A stretch of 64,000 nucleotides of DNA from contig NZ_LRUN01000001.1 in the NCBI RefSeq assembly GCF_001679645.1, forward strand, positions 62,001 through 126,000, read 5' to 3'. The notes beneath the pieces were generated by a model. The model searched no databases. It saw nothing but the letters and a program-made list of their open reading frames with translations, and was not told the origin of the DNA. The translations under genes and the position numbers were made by a program. This document shows positions 26,250 to 34,306 of this stretch, one piece after another. Origin of the DNA: Pseudomonas bananamidigenes. GTDB taxonomy: Bacteria; Pseudomonadota; Gammaproteobacteria; Pseudomonadales; Pseudomonadaceae. Positions within the stretch are counted from its first letter, which is position 1. Every line of letters begins with the position of its first letter.

Positions 26250-28586
26250 GTGGTTCAACACCCCATGGATATCAAATTCACCCACCGGCTGTCTTACAAG
26301 CAAGCCAGGCTTACCGTGCTGGTCGGGTTCATTCTGGGCACACTGCTCAGTCTGCTGCAAATCGGCATCGATTATGCCAGCGAAGACGCCTCCATCAACC
26401 GTGAAATCCTTTCCCTGCTGGAAATCAGCCACAATCCGGCCTCGCGCATCGCCTACAACATCGACGCGGAACTGGCCCAGGAGCTTACGCTGGGTTTGCT
26501 GCGATCGCCGGCGATCATTTCCGCGCAACTGACCGACAACAACCAGACGGTGCTGGCCAGCGTCAAGCGTCCGGAGCTGCAAAGTGGCTACCGGGTGTTG
26601 AGCGACTTCCTGTTCGGGGCCAAGCGCGAGTTCGAGGACCGGCTCTATCTCGACCATTTGCCCAACGAGTCTCTCGGCACCCTGAGCCTGGAAGTGGACA
26701 CCTATGCCTTCGGCAGCCGTTTTCTGCGCCGGGCCGAAGTCACCTTGCTCAACGGCTTTGCCCGCAGCCTGATCCTGACCGGCATCCTGCTGGCGCTGTT
26801 CTATGTGATGCTGACCAAGCCGCTGGTGCGGGTGATCCGTGAACTCAGCGGGCGCGATCCGCGCAGTGCCGAACCGACCACTCTGGAGTGCCCGGCCGGC
26901 CATGCCAACGACGAGATCGGTGTGCTGGTGAAGGTCGCCAATCAGCAGTTCGAAAATATCGCCACGGAAATCCGGCAACGGCGCAACGCAGAAAACCGCC
27001 TCACCGATTACCTCGCACAACTGGAAGATATCGTTTCCGCACGCACCGCCGAACTCAAGGCAATCAACGCCCGCCTCAGCCAGTCCAACGAGGAACTGGA
27101 AGTCGCCCGCAGTACGGCATTGGACATGGCCGAGGCGCGCTCGGCTTTCCTGGCCAACATGAGCCACGAGATCCGCACTCCGCTCAACGGCCTGCTGGGC
27201 ATGATCGCGCTGTCCCTGGACGGTCCGCTCAATGCTGAACAACAACAGCAACTGTCCATCGCCCACGACTCGGGCAAGGTACTGGTGGAATTGCTCAACG
27301 ATATTCTTGATCTGTCGAAATTCGATGCCGGACAACTGGAGCTCGAGCACATCCCGTTCGACCTCGGCTCGCTCATCGAAGACACCGCCAACCTGCTGTC
27401 GCAGAATGCCGCGCCTAGCGTCGAACTGACCTGCCTGATCGATCCGCACTTCCCGGCGCTGGTGCTGGGCGACCCGACCCGGGTCCGGCAGATCGTCAGC
27501 AACCTGCTGTCCAACGCCCTGAAGTTCACCCGTTTCGGTCGGGTCGATGTCCGGTTGTCGACATGGAAAGATGGCGTGCGTATCGAGGTGTGTGACACCG
27601 GCATCGGCATCGCCCAGGAAGCCCAGGTGAGAATCTTCCAGCCCTTCACCCAGGCCGGAGCCGGCATTACCCGGCAGTACGGCGGCACCGGGCTGGGCCT
27701 GGCGTTGACCTACAATCTTTGCGAAGCCATGCAGGGACGCCTGACGATCAGCTCCGAAGTCGGATTCGGCAGCCAGTTCTGCGCCGAACTGCCATTGCCC
27801 TGCCACACTCGCGCAGTCATTCCGGCACCGCTGCATGGCAACGTGCTCGCCATTACCACGGCCGCCAGCGGTCTTTCGGAGCTGCTGAAAAACCTGCTGC
27901 CGGTCTGGGGCCTGACCTATGAACAGCGCACGATCGACGACTCATTGCTCGGCCTGAAGCCGGACATCATCGTCACCGACTGCCCCGAATGCCTGTTCGG
28001 CCTGCGCCCGACCATGAGCGCCCCGATCCTGCTGGTGACAGCCTACGGCAGCTTCCTGCCCGGCGAAGAAGCCGCCGCCCTCGCCCCGCTGCAACAGCAG
28101 GCGCGCCCGCTGGCACGCAATGCCCTTTACCAGAATCTGCGCCGGACCCTGCAACCGGACATCGTCACGATCGATCGCGCACGGCTCGAAAACGTCCCCT
28201 CGCAACGCCGCGGGCGGGTATTGCTGGTGGAGGACAATCCGGTCAATCAACTGGTAGCCAAGGGCATGCTCGGCAAACTCGGGTGCGAGGTCATCGTGGC
28301 AGCCCATGGCGCAGAAGCGCTGGATCAACTGGAACACCACGAATTCGATCTGGTATTGATGGACTGCAACATGCCAGTGATGGATGGCTACGAAGCGAGC
28401 CGGCAGATCCGCCAGAGCGGTCGCTGGCCGCATCTGCCGATCGTGGCGCTGACTGCCAACGCCATGTCCGAGGAACGCGAACGCTGCCGGGCGGCGGGCA
28501 TGAGCGACTACCTGGCCAAACCCTTTCGCCGCGAAGAACTGGCGGCGTTGCTGGATCAGTGGATCCCGACTACGACAGCGCTCTGA
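26250..28586 (+). CDS. sagS: Hybrid sensor kinase SagS (biofilm/surface-attachment regulator)
   Basis: Inner-membrane hybrid histidine kinase of 778 residues. It has a membrane helix near 19-40, a periplasmic sensor of about 130 residues, a second helix near 173-192, HAMP and a coiled coil. HisKA (MSHEIRTPLNGLLG, His about 307), HATPase (GIGIA, GGTGLGL) and a C-terminal receiver with Asp in LVLMDCNMPVMDGYE complete it. It sits next to ospR-gpx, as in P. aeruginosa, where SagS feeds HptB and biofilm control; the identity rests on that synteny and on length. Start GTG 26250 follows AAGGGAAA; ATG at 26265 is an alternative. Confidence 0.85.
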   Translation: MVQHPMDIKFTHRLSYKQARLTVLVGFILGTLLSLLQIGIDYASEDASINREILSLLEISHNPASRIAYNIDAELAQELTLGLLRSPAIISAQLTDNNQTVLASVKRPELQSGYRVLSDFLFGAKREFEDRLYLDHLPNESLGTLSLEVDTYAFGSRFLRRAEVTLLNGFARSLILTGILLALFYVMLTKPLVRVIRELSGRDPRSAEPTTLECPAGHANDEIGVLVKVANQQFENIATEIRQRRNAENRLTDYLAQLEDIVSARTAELKAINARLSQSNEELEVARSTALDMAEARSAFLANMSHEIRTPLNGLLGMIALSLDGPLNAEQQQQLSIAHDSGKVLVELLNDILDLSKFDAGQLELEHIPFDLGSLIEDTANLLSQNAAPSVELTCLIDPHFPALVLGDPTRVRQIVSNLLSNALKFTRFGRVDVRLSTWKDGVRIEVCDTGIGIAQEAQVRIFQPFTQAGAGITRQYGGTGLGLALTYNLCEAMQGRLTISSEVGFGSQFCAELPLPCHTRAVIPAPLHGNVLAITTAASGLSELLKNLLPVWGLTYEQRTIDDSLLGLKPDIIVTDCPECLFGLRPTMSAPILLVTAYGSFLPGEEAAALAPLQQQARPLARNALYQNLRRTLQPDIVTIDRARLENVPSQRRGRVLLVEDNPVNQLVAKGMLGKLGCEVIVAAHGAEALDQLEHHEFDLVLMDCNMPVMDGYEASRQIRQSGRWPHLPIVALTANAMSEERERCRAAGMSDYLAKPFRREELAALLDQWIPTTTAL

Positions 28587-29031
28587 TCTGCCCCAACAGA
28601 TGGTCGAGCCCCGTGCGCAGTTCATTGAGCCGATCCAGATCCACACCGCTGTCACACAACAACCGATCCTTCAAAGGCCCGACCTGCGCACGCAGCGCCT
28701 GTCCCTGGGCGGTGAGGCTCAGATGGACCTCACGCTCGTCCCGCGCCGAACGCCGGCGTTGTACCAGTTGCAGTTGCTCCAGACGCTTGAGCAGCGGCGT
28801 GAGCGTCCCGGAATCCAGCGCCAGACGCTCGCCCAACGCCTTGACCGTCGGTTGTTCCGGCGCGGTCTCCTGCCATTCCCACAGCACCAGCATCGCCAGG
28901 TACTGCGGATACGTCAGACCGAGCTGATCGAGCATCGGCTTGTAGGCACGGATCACCGCCCGGGACGCGGCGTACAGCTTGAAACACAACTGACTGTCGA
29001 GCTTCAGGGCATCGGCGGACAGAGTGTTCAT
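28570..29031 (-). CDS. ospR: OspR, OhrR-type MarR redox regulator
   Basis: MarR-family repressor of 153 residues with OhrR traits. A reactive-type Cys16 sits in LCFKLYAASRAV and a second Cys126 could form a disulfide. The winged helix includes LDSGTLTPLLKRLE near 72-85. It is co-translated with the upstream gpx gene (ATGA overlap at 29028-29031). In P. aeruginosa, OspR represses gpx and is inactivated by oxidation. The operon leader here has two tandem AATTNAATTGC boxes, probably its own operators. The 3' end overlaps sagS by 17 bases. Confidence 0.88.
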   Translation of the reverse strand: MNTLSADALKLDSQLCFKLYAASRAVIRAYKPMLDQLGLTYPQYLAMLVLWEWQETAPEQPTVKALGERLALDSGTLTPLLKRLEQLQLVQRRRSARDEREVHLSLTAQGQALRAQVGPLKDRLLCDSGVDLDRLNELRTGLDHLLGQIRALS

Positions 29032-29513
29032 TTGAGCAGGGCTTCGATCTCGCGGCTCAGGTCCTGCGGCTTGGTGGCCGGGGCGAAGCGCTTGACTACC
29101 TGGCCATCCTTGCCGATCAGAAATTTGGTGAAATTCCACTTGATGCCCTGAGAGCCCAGAACGCCCGGCGCACGTTTCTTCAATTGCACAAACAGCGGAT
29201 GCGCACCGTTGCCGTTGACTTCAATCTTCTTGAACAGCGGGAAGCTGACGCCGTAATTGAGCTCGCAGAACTCGCTGATTGCACCCTCGTTGCCGGGCTC
29301 CTGTTTGCCGAACTGATTGCACGGAAAGCCCAGCACCACCAGACCTTGATCCTTGTATGTCTGCCACAAGGCTTCGAGCCCCTTGTACTGCGGGGTGAAA
29401 CCACACTTGCTGGCGGTGTTGACCACGAGCACCGCCTTGCCGGCGAAATCGGCGAGGGTCTTTTGCTCGCCCTTGATGGTGGTGCACGGGATGTCCAGCA
29501 GGTTATCGCTCAT
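29028..29513 (-). CDS. gpx: Glutathione peroxidase-family thiol peroxidase
   Basis: Reduces organic hydroperoxides and H2O2. The 161-residue protein is a cysteine-type enzyme with catalytic Cys37 in NTASKCGFTP. Other conserved residues are Gln in FPCNQFGKQEPG near 69 and Trp in WNFTKFL near 130. Bacterial members often use thioredoxin despite the name. It is first in the gpx-ospR operon. An in-frame ATG at 29573 exists, but MSDNLLDIP at 29513 is the usual start. Confidence 0.92.
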   Translation of the reverse strand: MSDNLLDIPCTTIKGEQKTLADFAGKAVLVVNTASKCGFTPQYKGLEALWQTYKDQGLVVLGFPCNQFGKQEPGNEGAISEFCELNYGVSFPLFKKIEVNGNGAHPLFVQLKKRAPGVLGSQGIKWNFTKFLIGKDGQVVKRFAPATKPQDLSREIEALLK

Positions 29514-29554
29514 GGTGCGCACTCCGGAAAGTTGAGAAGCTGCAAAGGTAGCGA

Positions 29555-29580
29555 GCAATTGAATTGTGTGCAATTTAATT
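29555..29580 (-). promoter_or_regulatory. Tandem OhrR/OspR-like operator boxes
   Basis: GCAATTGAATT (29555-29565) and GCAATTTAATT (29570-29580) are direct repeats with a 15-base period. Each resembles the CAATTNAATTG core of OhrR-family operators. They lie 42-67 bases upstream of the gpx start, a good place for autorepression by OspR. Confidence 0.65.
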
Positions 29581-29615
29581 ATCCGAAAGGCGATCCGTGG
29601 ATCGCCTGCTTTCGG

Positions 29616-30011
29616 TTATTCGCGCGGCACCAGATCCAGGCACACGGAGTTGATGCAATAACGCAGGCCGGTTGGCGGCGGCCCGTCGGGGAATACGTGA
29701 CCGAGATGTGCATCGCAACGGGCGCATTTCACTTCGGTACGGATCATGCCGTGGCTGGTGTCACGGATTTCGGTCATGGCACTTTCACCGATCGGTGCAT
29801 AAAAGCTCGGCCAGCCGCATCCGGAGTCGAATTTGGTCGTGGAGTCGAACAGCGGCGCGTTGCAGCAGACGCAGTGATAGACGCCGTCCGTCTTCGTGGC
29901 GTTGTACTTGCCCGAGAACGGTCGTTCGGTAGCACTGAGACGGCACACGTTGTACTGCTCCGGATCGAGCATCGCGCGCCATTCTTCCAGGGTCTTTTCT
30001 ATCTTTTCCAT
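29616..30011 (-). CDS. msrB: Peptide-methionine (R)-S-oxide reductase MsrB
   Basis: Repairs methionine-R-sulfoxide in proteins. The 131-residue protein has zinc-binding pairs in CVCCNAPL and [12 protein letters not shown], the substrate segment GCGWPSF, and the catalytic Cys in RYCINSV near 117. It starts [11 protein letters not shown] at ATG 30011; ATG at 30014 and GTG at 30017 are also possible, but 30011 has the best spacing from GAGGTG. It is transcribed in the same direction as gpx-ospR with a 100-base gap. A terminator-like hairpin sits in its leader. Confidence 0.94.
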   Translation of the reverse strand: MEKIEKTLEEWRAMLDPEQYNVCRLSATERPFSGKYNATKTDGVYHCVCCNAPLFDSTTKFDSGCGWPSFYAPIGESAMTEIRDTSHGMIRTEVKCARCDAHLGHVFPDGPPPTGLRYCINSVCLDLVPRE

Positions 30012-30030
30012 CATCACACCTCAGCGGCTG

Positions 30031-30066
30031 AAAAAGCCCGATCTGTACCTTTTCCACGGATCGGGC
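30031..30066 (-). terminator. Terminator-like hairpin in the msrB leader
   Basis: On the minus strand, GCCCGATC pairs with GATCGGGC across a 15-base loop and is followed by TTTTT. It ends 20 bases before the msrB start. No minus-strand gene precedes it, so it would act as an attenuator or as a stop for transcription antisense to alaA. Confidence 0.55.
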
Positions 30067-30236
30067 GGCACGTATGATTGCGCCTCGTCATACGCCAGTC
30101 TGGCAGCGGGATCCGGCGCATTCAAACGGATTGTCGGAAACCGCCGCTCAAGAGGCCTGCCTGTGTGAAGACGCAGGATTCCCAGCACGGTTGTCCACCC
30201 GCCGTCTGGATCGTTCATTTTCGGGATCACATCACC

Positions 30237-31448
30237 ATGCAGTTCAGCAAATCGAACAAGCTCGCCAACGTCTGCTACGACATTCGCGGCCCGGTGCTCA
30301 AGCACGCCAAACGCCTGGAAGAGGAAGGCCACCGCATCCTCAAGCTGAACATTGGCAACCCGGCGCCCTTTGGTTTCGAAGCGCCTGACGAAATTCTCCA
30401 GGATGTGATCCGCAACCTGCCGACCGCCCAGGGCTACAGCGACTCCAAAGGCCTGTTCAGCGCACGCAAGGCGGTGATGCAGTACTACCAGCAGAAGCAG
30501 GTCGAAGGTGTCGGCATCGAAGACATCTACCTGGGCAACGGCGTGTCCGAACTGATCGTGATGTCGCTGCAGGCCCTGCTCAACAACGGCGACGAAGTGC
30601 TGGTGCCGGCGCCTGACTATCCGCTGTGGACCGCTGCCGTCAGCCTGGCCGGCGGCAATGCCGTGCATTATCTGTGCGACGAAGGCGCCGGCTGGTTCCC
30701 GGATCTGGCCGACATGAAAGCCAAGATCACCCCGAACACCAAGGCCATGGTGATCATCAACCCGAACAACCCGACCGGCGCCGTCTATTCGAAGGAAGTG
30801 TTGCTGGGCATGCTGGAACTGGCCCGTCAGCACAACCTGGTGGTGTTCTCCGACGAGATCTACGACAAGATCCTTTACGACGATGCCGTGCATATCTGCA
30901 CGGCATCGCTGGCCCCGGACCTGCTGTGCCTGACCTTCAACGGCCTGTCGAAGTCGTATCGCGTAGCGGGTTTCCGCTCCGGCTGGATCGCCATCTCCGG
31001 GCCCAAGCACAATGCCCACAGCTACATCGAAGGTATCGACATGCTGGCCAACATGCGCCTGTGTGCCAATGTGCCCAGCCAGCATGCCATTCAGACCGCA
31101 CTCGGCGGCTATCAGAGCATCAACGATCTGGTGCTGCCGCAAGGGCGCCTGCTGGAGCAGCGCAACCGCACCTGGGAGTTGCTCAATGACATTCCCGGCG
31201 TGAGCTGCGTGAAGCCGATGGGCGCGCTGTATGCCTTCCCCAAGATCGATCCGAAAGTCTGCCCGATTCACAACGACGAAAAATTCGTCCTCGACCTGTT
31301 GCTGTCCGAGAAACTCCTGGTGGTTCAGGGCACGGCCTTCAACTGGCCATGGCCGGATCACTTCCGTGTCGTGACCCTGCCCCGTGTCGATGATCTGGAC
31401 ATGGCCATCGGACGCATCGGCAACTTCCTCAAGAGCTACCGCCAGTAG
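30237..31448 (+). CDS. alaA: Alanine/valine aminotransferase AlaA (PLP class I)
   Basis: Glutamate-pyruvate aminotransferase of 403 residues, fold type I. It opens MQFSKSNKLANVCYDIRGPV, as AlaA/YfbQ does. Features in order are GNPAPFGFEAP near 37, GYSDSKGLFSARKAV near 65, the substrate loop INPNNPTGAVY near 175 and the PLP lysine in FNGLSKSYRVAGFRSGW near 240. The protein is cytoplasmic and a monocistronic gene is likely: it is divergent from msrB, and an 11-bp stem-loop follows the stop. The frame is open upstream to 30078 but without a ribosome site. Confidence 0.92.
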   Translation: MQFSKSNKLANVCYDIRGPVLKHAKRLEEEGHRILKLNIGNPAPFGFEAPDEILQDVIRNLPTAQGYSDSKGLFSARKAVMQYYQQKQVEGVGIEDIYLGNGVSELIVMSLQALLNNGDEVLVPAPDYPLWTAAVSLAGGNAVHYLCDEGAGWFPDLADMKAKITPNTKAMVIINPNNPTGAVYSKEVLLGMLELARQHNLVVFSDEIYDKILYDDAVHICTASLAPDLLCLTFNGLSKSYRVAGFRSGWIAISGPKHNAHSYIEGIDMLANMRLCANVPSQHAIQTALGGYQSINDLVLPQGRLLEQRNRTWELLNDIPGVSCVKPMGALYAFPKIDPKVCPIHNDEKFVLDLLLSEKLLVVQGTAFNWPWPDHFRVVTLPRVDDLDMAIGRIGNFLKSYRQ

Positions 31449-31458
31449 CCGGTCATCG

Positions 31459-31485
31459 GTGCGCAACGCGCCTTGCGTTGCGCAC
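31459..31485 (+). terminator. Stem-loop after alaA
   Basis: GTGCGCAACGC and its exact complement close a five-base loop ten bases after the stop. No T run follows, so termination strength is uncertain. Confidence 0.6.
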
Positions 31486-31678
31486 TGTCTGATTCAGCAA
31501 CACTTCTGCCCCGCCACCTTGCGCATGCCTTCTACACTGTGGACTCGTACCCATCACGCGAGTCTGACGCACTGGCCGTGGGTGGCGCGCGGCGGTCGTT
31601 CATAGCGGCGCAGAGGACGGGAAATGTCCCACGCACTGCAGAATTCAATACAGGACACAGTTTGAAATAGTCACCCGG

Positions 31679-31707
31679 TTGAATCGCCCGGTGCCGCACC
31701 TTATATA
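31679..31707 (+). promoter_or_regulatory. Sigma-70 promoter of htpX
   Basis: TTGAAT (31679-31684), a 17-base spacer and TATATA (31702-31707) lie about 45 bases upstream of htpX. A TTTGAAA 10 bases further upstream faintly resembles a heat-shock -35, but no matching -10 follows. Confidence 0.6.
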
Positions 31708-31752
31708 CCCCGCAGTACGCTACATCTTTAGCTTGAGGAGATTTCTACAACC

Positions 31753-32640
31753 ATGATGCGCATCCTGCTGTTTTTGGCCACTAACCTGGCGGTCGTGCTG
31801 ATAGCCAGCATCACCCTGAGCCTGTTCGGCTTCAACGGGTTCATGGCGGCCAACGGGGTTGACCTCAACCTCAATCAGCTGCTGGTTTTCTGTGCAGTCT
31901 TTGGTTTCGCCGGTTCGCTGTTCTCATTGTTCATCTCCAAGTGGATGGCGAAGATGAGCACCGGCACACAGATCATCACCCAGCCGCGCACCCGCCACGA
32001 ACAATGGCTGCTGCAAACCGTCGAGCAACTGTCCCGGGAAGCCGGGATCAAGATGCCCGAAGTCGGGATTTTCCCGGCCTACGAAGCTAACGCTTTCGCC
32101 ACGGGCTGGAACAAGAACGATGCGCTGGTCGCTGTCAGCCAGGGCCTGCTGGAGCGTTTCTCTCCGGACGAAGTGAAAGCCGTGCTGGCCCACGAAATCG
32201 GCCACGTCGCCAACGGCGACATGGTCACCCTGGCACTGATCCAGGGCGTGGTGAACACCTTCGTGATGTTCTTTGCACGGATCATCGGCAACTTCGTTGA
32301 CAAGGTGATCTTCAAGAACGAGGAAGGCCAGGGTATCGCGTACTACATCGCGACCATCTTCGCCGAACTGGTTCTGGGCATCCTGGCCAGCGCCATCGTG
32401 ATGTGGTTCTCGCGCAAACGGGAATTCCGTGCCGACGACGCCGGCGCTCGCTTGGCCGGTACCAGCGCGATGATCGGCGCCCTGCAACGCCTGCGTGCCG
32501 AACAGGGCCTGCCGGTGCACATGCCTGACACCCTGAATGCCTTCGGCATCAACGGTGGCATCAAACAAGGGTTCGCCCGCATGTTCATGAGTCACCCACC
32601 GCTGGAAGAGCGTATCGACGCCCTGCGTCGTCGCGGTTGA
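31753..32640 (+). CDS. htpX: Membrane zinc protease HtpX
   Basis: Inner-membrane quality-control metalloprotease of 295 residues (E. coli 293). Two N-terminal membrane helices (about 4-26 and 42-62) are followed by the catalytic motif HEIGH at 147-151. Two further hydrophobic segments (about 160-180 and 195-218) and the third-ligand region [10 protein letters not shown] near 224-233 come next. It cleaves misfolded membrane proteins alongside FtsH. The ATG at 31753 follows TTGAGGAG at somewhat long spacing; a second ATG is adjacent. A clear intrinsic terminator follows. Confidence 0.95.
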   Translation: MMRILLFLATNLAVVLIASITLSLFGFNGFMAANGVDLNLNQLLVFCAVFGFAGSLFSLFISKWMAKMSTGTQIITQPRTRHEQWLLQTVEQLSREAGIKMPEVGIFPAYEANAFATGWNKNDALVAVSQGLLERFSPDEVKAVLAHEIGHVANGDMVTLALIQGVVNTFVMFFARIIGNFVDKVIFKNEEGQGIAYYIATIFAELVLGILASAIVMWFSRKREFRADDAGARLAGTSAMIGALQRLRAEQGLPVHMPDTLNAFGINGGIKQGFARMFMSHPPLEERIDALRRRG

Positions 32641-32658
32641 TCAACCCGGCAAAAACAG

Positions 32659-32686
32659 AAGGCCCGCAGAAATGCGGGCCTTTTTC
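32659..32686. terminator. Intrinsic terminator between htpX and tpm
   Basis: AAGGCCCGCA pairs with TGCGGGCCTT around a four-base loop and is followed by T residues on the plus strand. It separates two convergent genes. Confidence 0.9.
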
Positions 32687-32693
32687 ATGCCTG

Positions 32694-33350
32694 TTACCGG
32701 CCAGCCAGCCGATACACACGCTCCTGCAACCGCGTGACGCCCGCTTGCAGGAACTTCCCGCTTTCGTTCAATACGTCCTGTTCTTCCAGTGCCTGCACCG
32801 CCCAATCATTACCGAAAAGCCGCTGCACCTCGGCATCTGTCACTGCAAATGGCGGACCGGACATCTGCGCCTGATCGTAATCCAGCGTGATCAGCAAACC
32901 ACGCAGGCCCGCCGGCAGGATTTCGAGCAAATGTGTCGCATAACGCTCGCGCATCGGCCACGGCAGGGCGATCAGTGCAGCCCGGTCATACAGCGCCGTG
33001 CAATCAACCACGTCGCTCGCGGACAAGGCAAAGAAATCCCCGCACCACAACTCGATACTTCCGGCCCGATAGATCCTGAACCCGCCCTCCTCGCTGATTT
33101 GCGGCTGTAATGCCTGCTCGCGGAAGAAATCCTCGACGGCCTTTTCGGACAACTCGACACCGAGAACCCGATACCCCTGACCGGCCAGCCACAACAGATC
33201 CAGGCTTTTGCCGCACAACGGCACCAGTACCCGTGCCTGCGCCGCAATGGCCAGATCAGCCCAATGCCGCTGCAAGTATGGATTCACTTCAGGCTGATGA
33301 AAGCCGATCTGGTTCGTTTCCCATTTCTTGTACCAAAACTCCGGCTGCAT
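32694..33350 (-). CDS. tpm: Thiopurine S-methyltransferase
   Basis: SAM-dependent methyltransferase of 218 residues, the family's standard bacterial length. Key segments are [19 protein letters not shown] at the N terminus, the SAM-binding [15 protein letters not shown] near 43-57, [13 protein letters not shown], and [11 protein letters not shown] near 128. In Pseudomonas the enzyme is linked to methylation of selenite or tellurite and of thiols. It is probably monocistronic, convergent with htpX. Start ATG 33350 is preferred over 33374 because it matches the conserved N terminus. Confidence 0.93.
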   Translation of the reverse strand: MQPEFWYKKWETNQIGFHQPEVNPYLQRHWADLAIAAQARVLVPLCGKSLDLLWLAGQGYRVLGVELSEKAVEDFFREQALQPQISEEGGFRIYRAGSIELWCGDFFALSASDVVDCTALYDRAALIALPWPMRERYATHLLEILPAGLRGLLITLDYDQAQMSGPPFAVTDAEVQRLFGNDWAVQALEEQDVLNESGKFLQAGVTRLQERVYRLAGR

Positions 33351-33452
33351 GCTTACTCCCAAAAACTCGATCAAAAAGCGTTAAAACTTATATTGGAATC
33401 AGATCAATGATCTGACTGAAGATGAGCCATCTTAACGCTCAGGAATCCTTTC

Positions 33453-34220
33453 ATGTTTCCCAGCCTGTTCATCTCTCACGGCTCGCCCATGCTGGCTCTG
33501 GAGCCCGGCGCCAGTGGTCCGGCCCTGGCGCGTCTGGCTGCCGAAATGCCACGCCCGAGAGCCATCGTCGTCGTTTCCGCTCACTGGGAAAGCCAGGAAC
33601 TGTTGGTCAGCAGCCATCCGCAACCGGAAACCTGGCATGATTTCGGCGGTTTCCCTCGTGCACTGTTTGAAGTGCAGTATCCCGCCCCGGGCAATCCGCA
33701 ACTGGCCCAAGAGGTCGCCGACCTGTTGACCGCCAACAACCTGCCGGCACGCCTCGACCCGCAACGACCCTTTGACCATGGCGTGTGGGTGCCGCTGTCG
33801 CTGATGTACCCGCAGGCCGATATCCCGGTGTTGCAAGTTTCCCTGCCCAGCCGTGGCGGCCCGACGTTGCAGACCCGCGTGGGCCAGGCGTTGGCCGGCC
33901 TGCGCGAACAAGGCATTCTCCTGATCGGATCCGGCAGCATTACCCATAACCTGCGTGAACTGGACTGGCACGCAGGTCCGGAAAGCGTCGAGCCATGGGC
34001 CCGGGACTTCCGCGACTGGATGATCGCCAGGCTTGCAGCCGATGACGAAGTCGCCTTGCATGATTACCGTCAGCGAGCGCCGAACGCCGTCCGCAGTCAT
34101 CCGAGCGATGAGCACCTGTTACCGTTGTACTTCGCTCGCGGCGCCGGCGGTGAGTTCAGCATTGCGCACCAGGGATTCACCATGGGTGCGCTGGGCATGG
34201 ACATTTACCGGTTCGGCTGA
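33453..34220 (+). CDS. LigB/DODA-type extradiol dioxygenase
   Basis: Non-heme metal dioxygenase of the LigB/YgiD family, 255 residues. Metal-ligand histidines are expected in FISHGSPM (His9), SAHWES near 43 and HNLRELDWH near 165-173; PFDHGVWVPL near 109 is also typical. E. coli YgiD cleaves L-DOPA at the 4,5 bond; the natural substrate here is unknown. It is divergent from tpm by about 100 bases and is followed by an intrinsic terminator shared with deaD. Confidence 0.87.
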   Translation: MFPSLFISHGSPMLALEPGASGPALARLAAEMPRPRAIVVVSAHWESQELLVSSHPQPETWHDFGGFPRALFEVQYPAPGNPQLAQEVADLLTANNLPARLDPQRPFDHGVWVPLSLMYPQADIPVLQVSLPSRGGPTLQTRVGQALAGLREQGILLIGSGSITHNLRELDWHAGPESVEPWARDFRDWMIARLAADDEVALHDYRQRAPNAVRSHPSDEHLLPLYFARGAGGEFSIAHQGFTMGALGMDIYRFG

Positions 34221-34248
34221 TGCACTCGCACCTGAAATCGCAGGCATA

Positions 34249-34279
34249 AAAAATCCCCGAACCAGTCGGGGATTTTTTT
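34249..34279. terminator. Bidirectional intrinsic terminator
   Basis: AAAAAATCCCCGA pairs with TCGGGGATTTTTTT around a short loop. It ends the dioxygenase gene and the convergent deaD gene. Confidence 0.9.
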
Positions 34280-34306
34280 GTTTCGATCAATCAGCCCAAG
34301 GGCGGA

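Larger units (their letters stand above)
31449..31752. other. Intergenic region between alaA and htpX
   Basis: This 304-base region has the alaA stem-loop at its left end and the htpX promoter at 31679-31707 near its right end. I see nothing convincing between them. Confidence 0.5.

Noticed and set aside
31658..31700. Heat-shock (sigma-32) promoter for htpX
   Set aside because: TTTGAAA is present but no CCCCAT-type -10 follows at the right distance; the sigma-70 pair beside it fits better.
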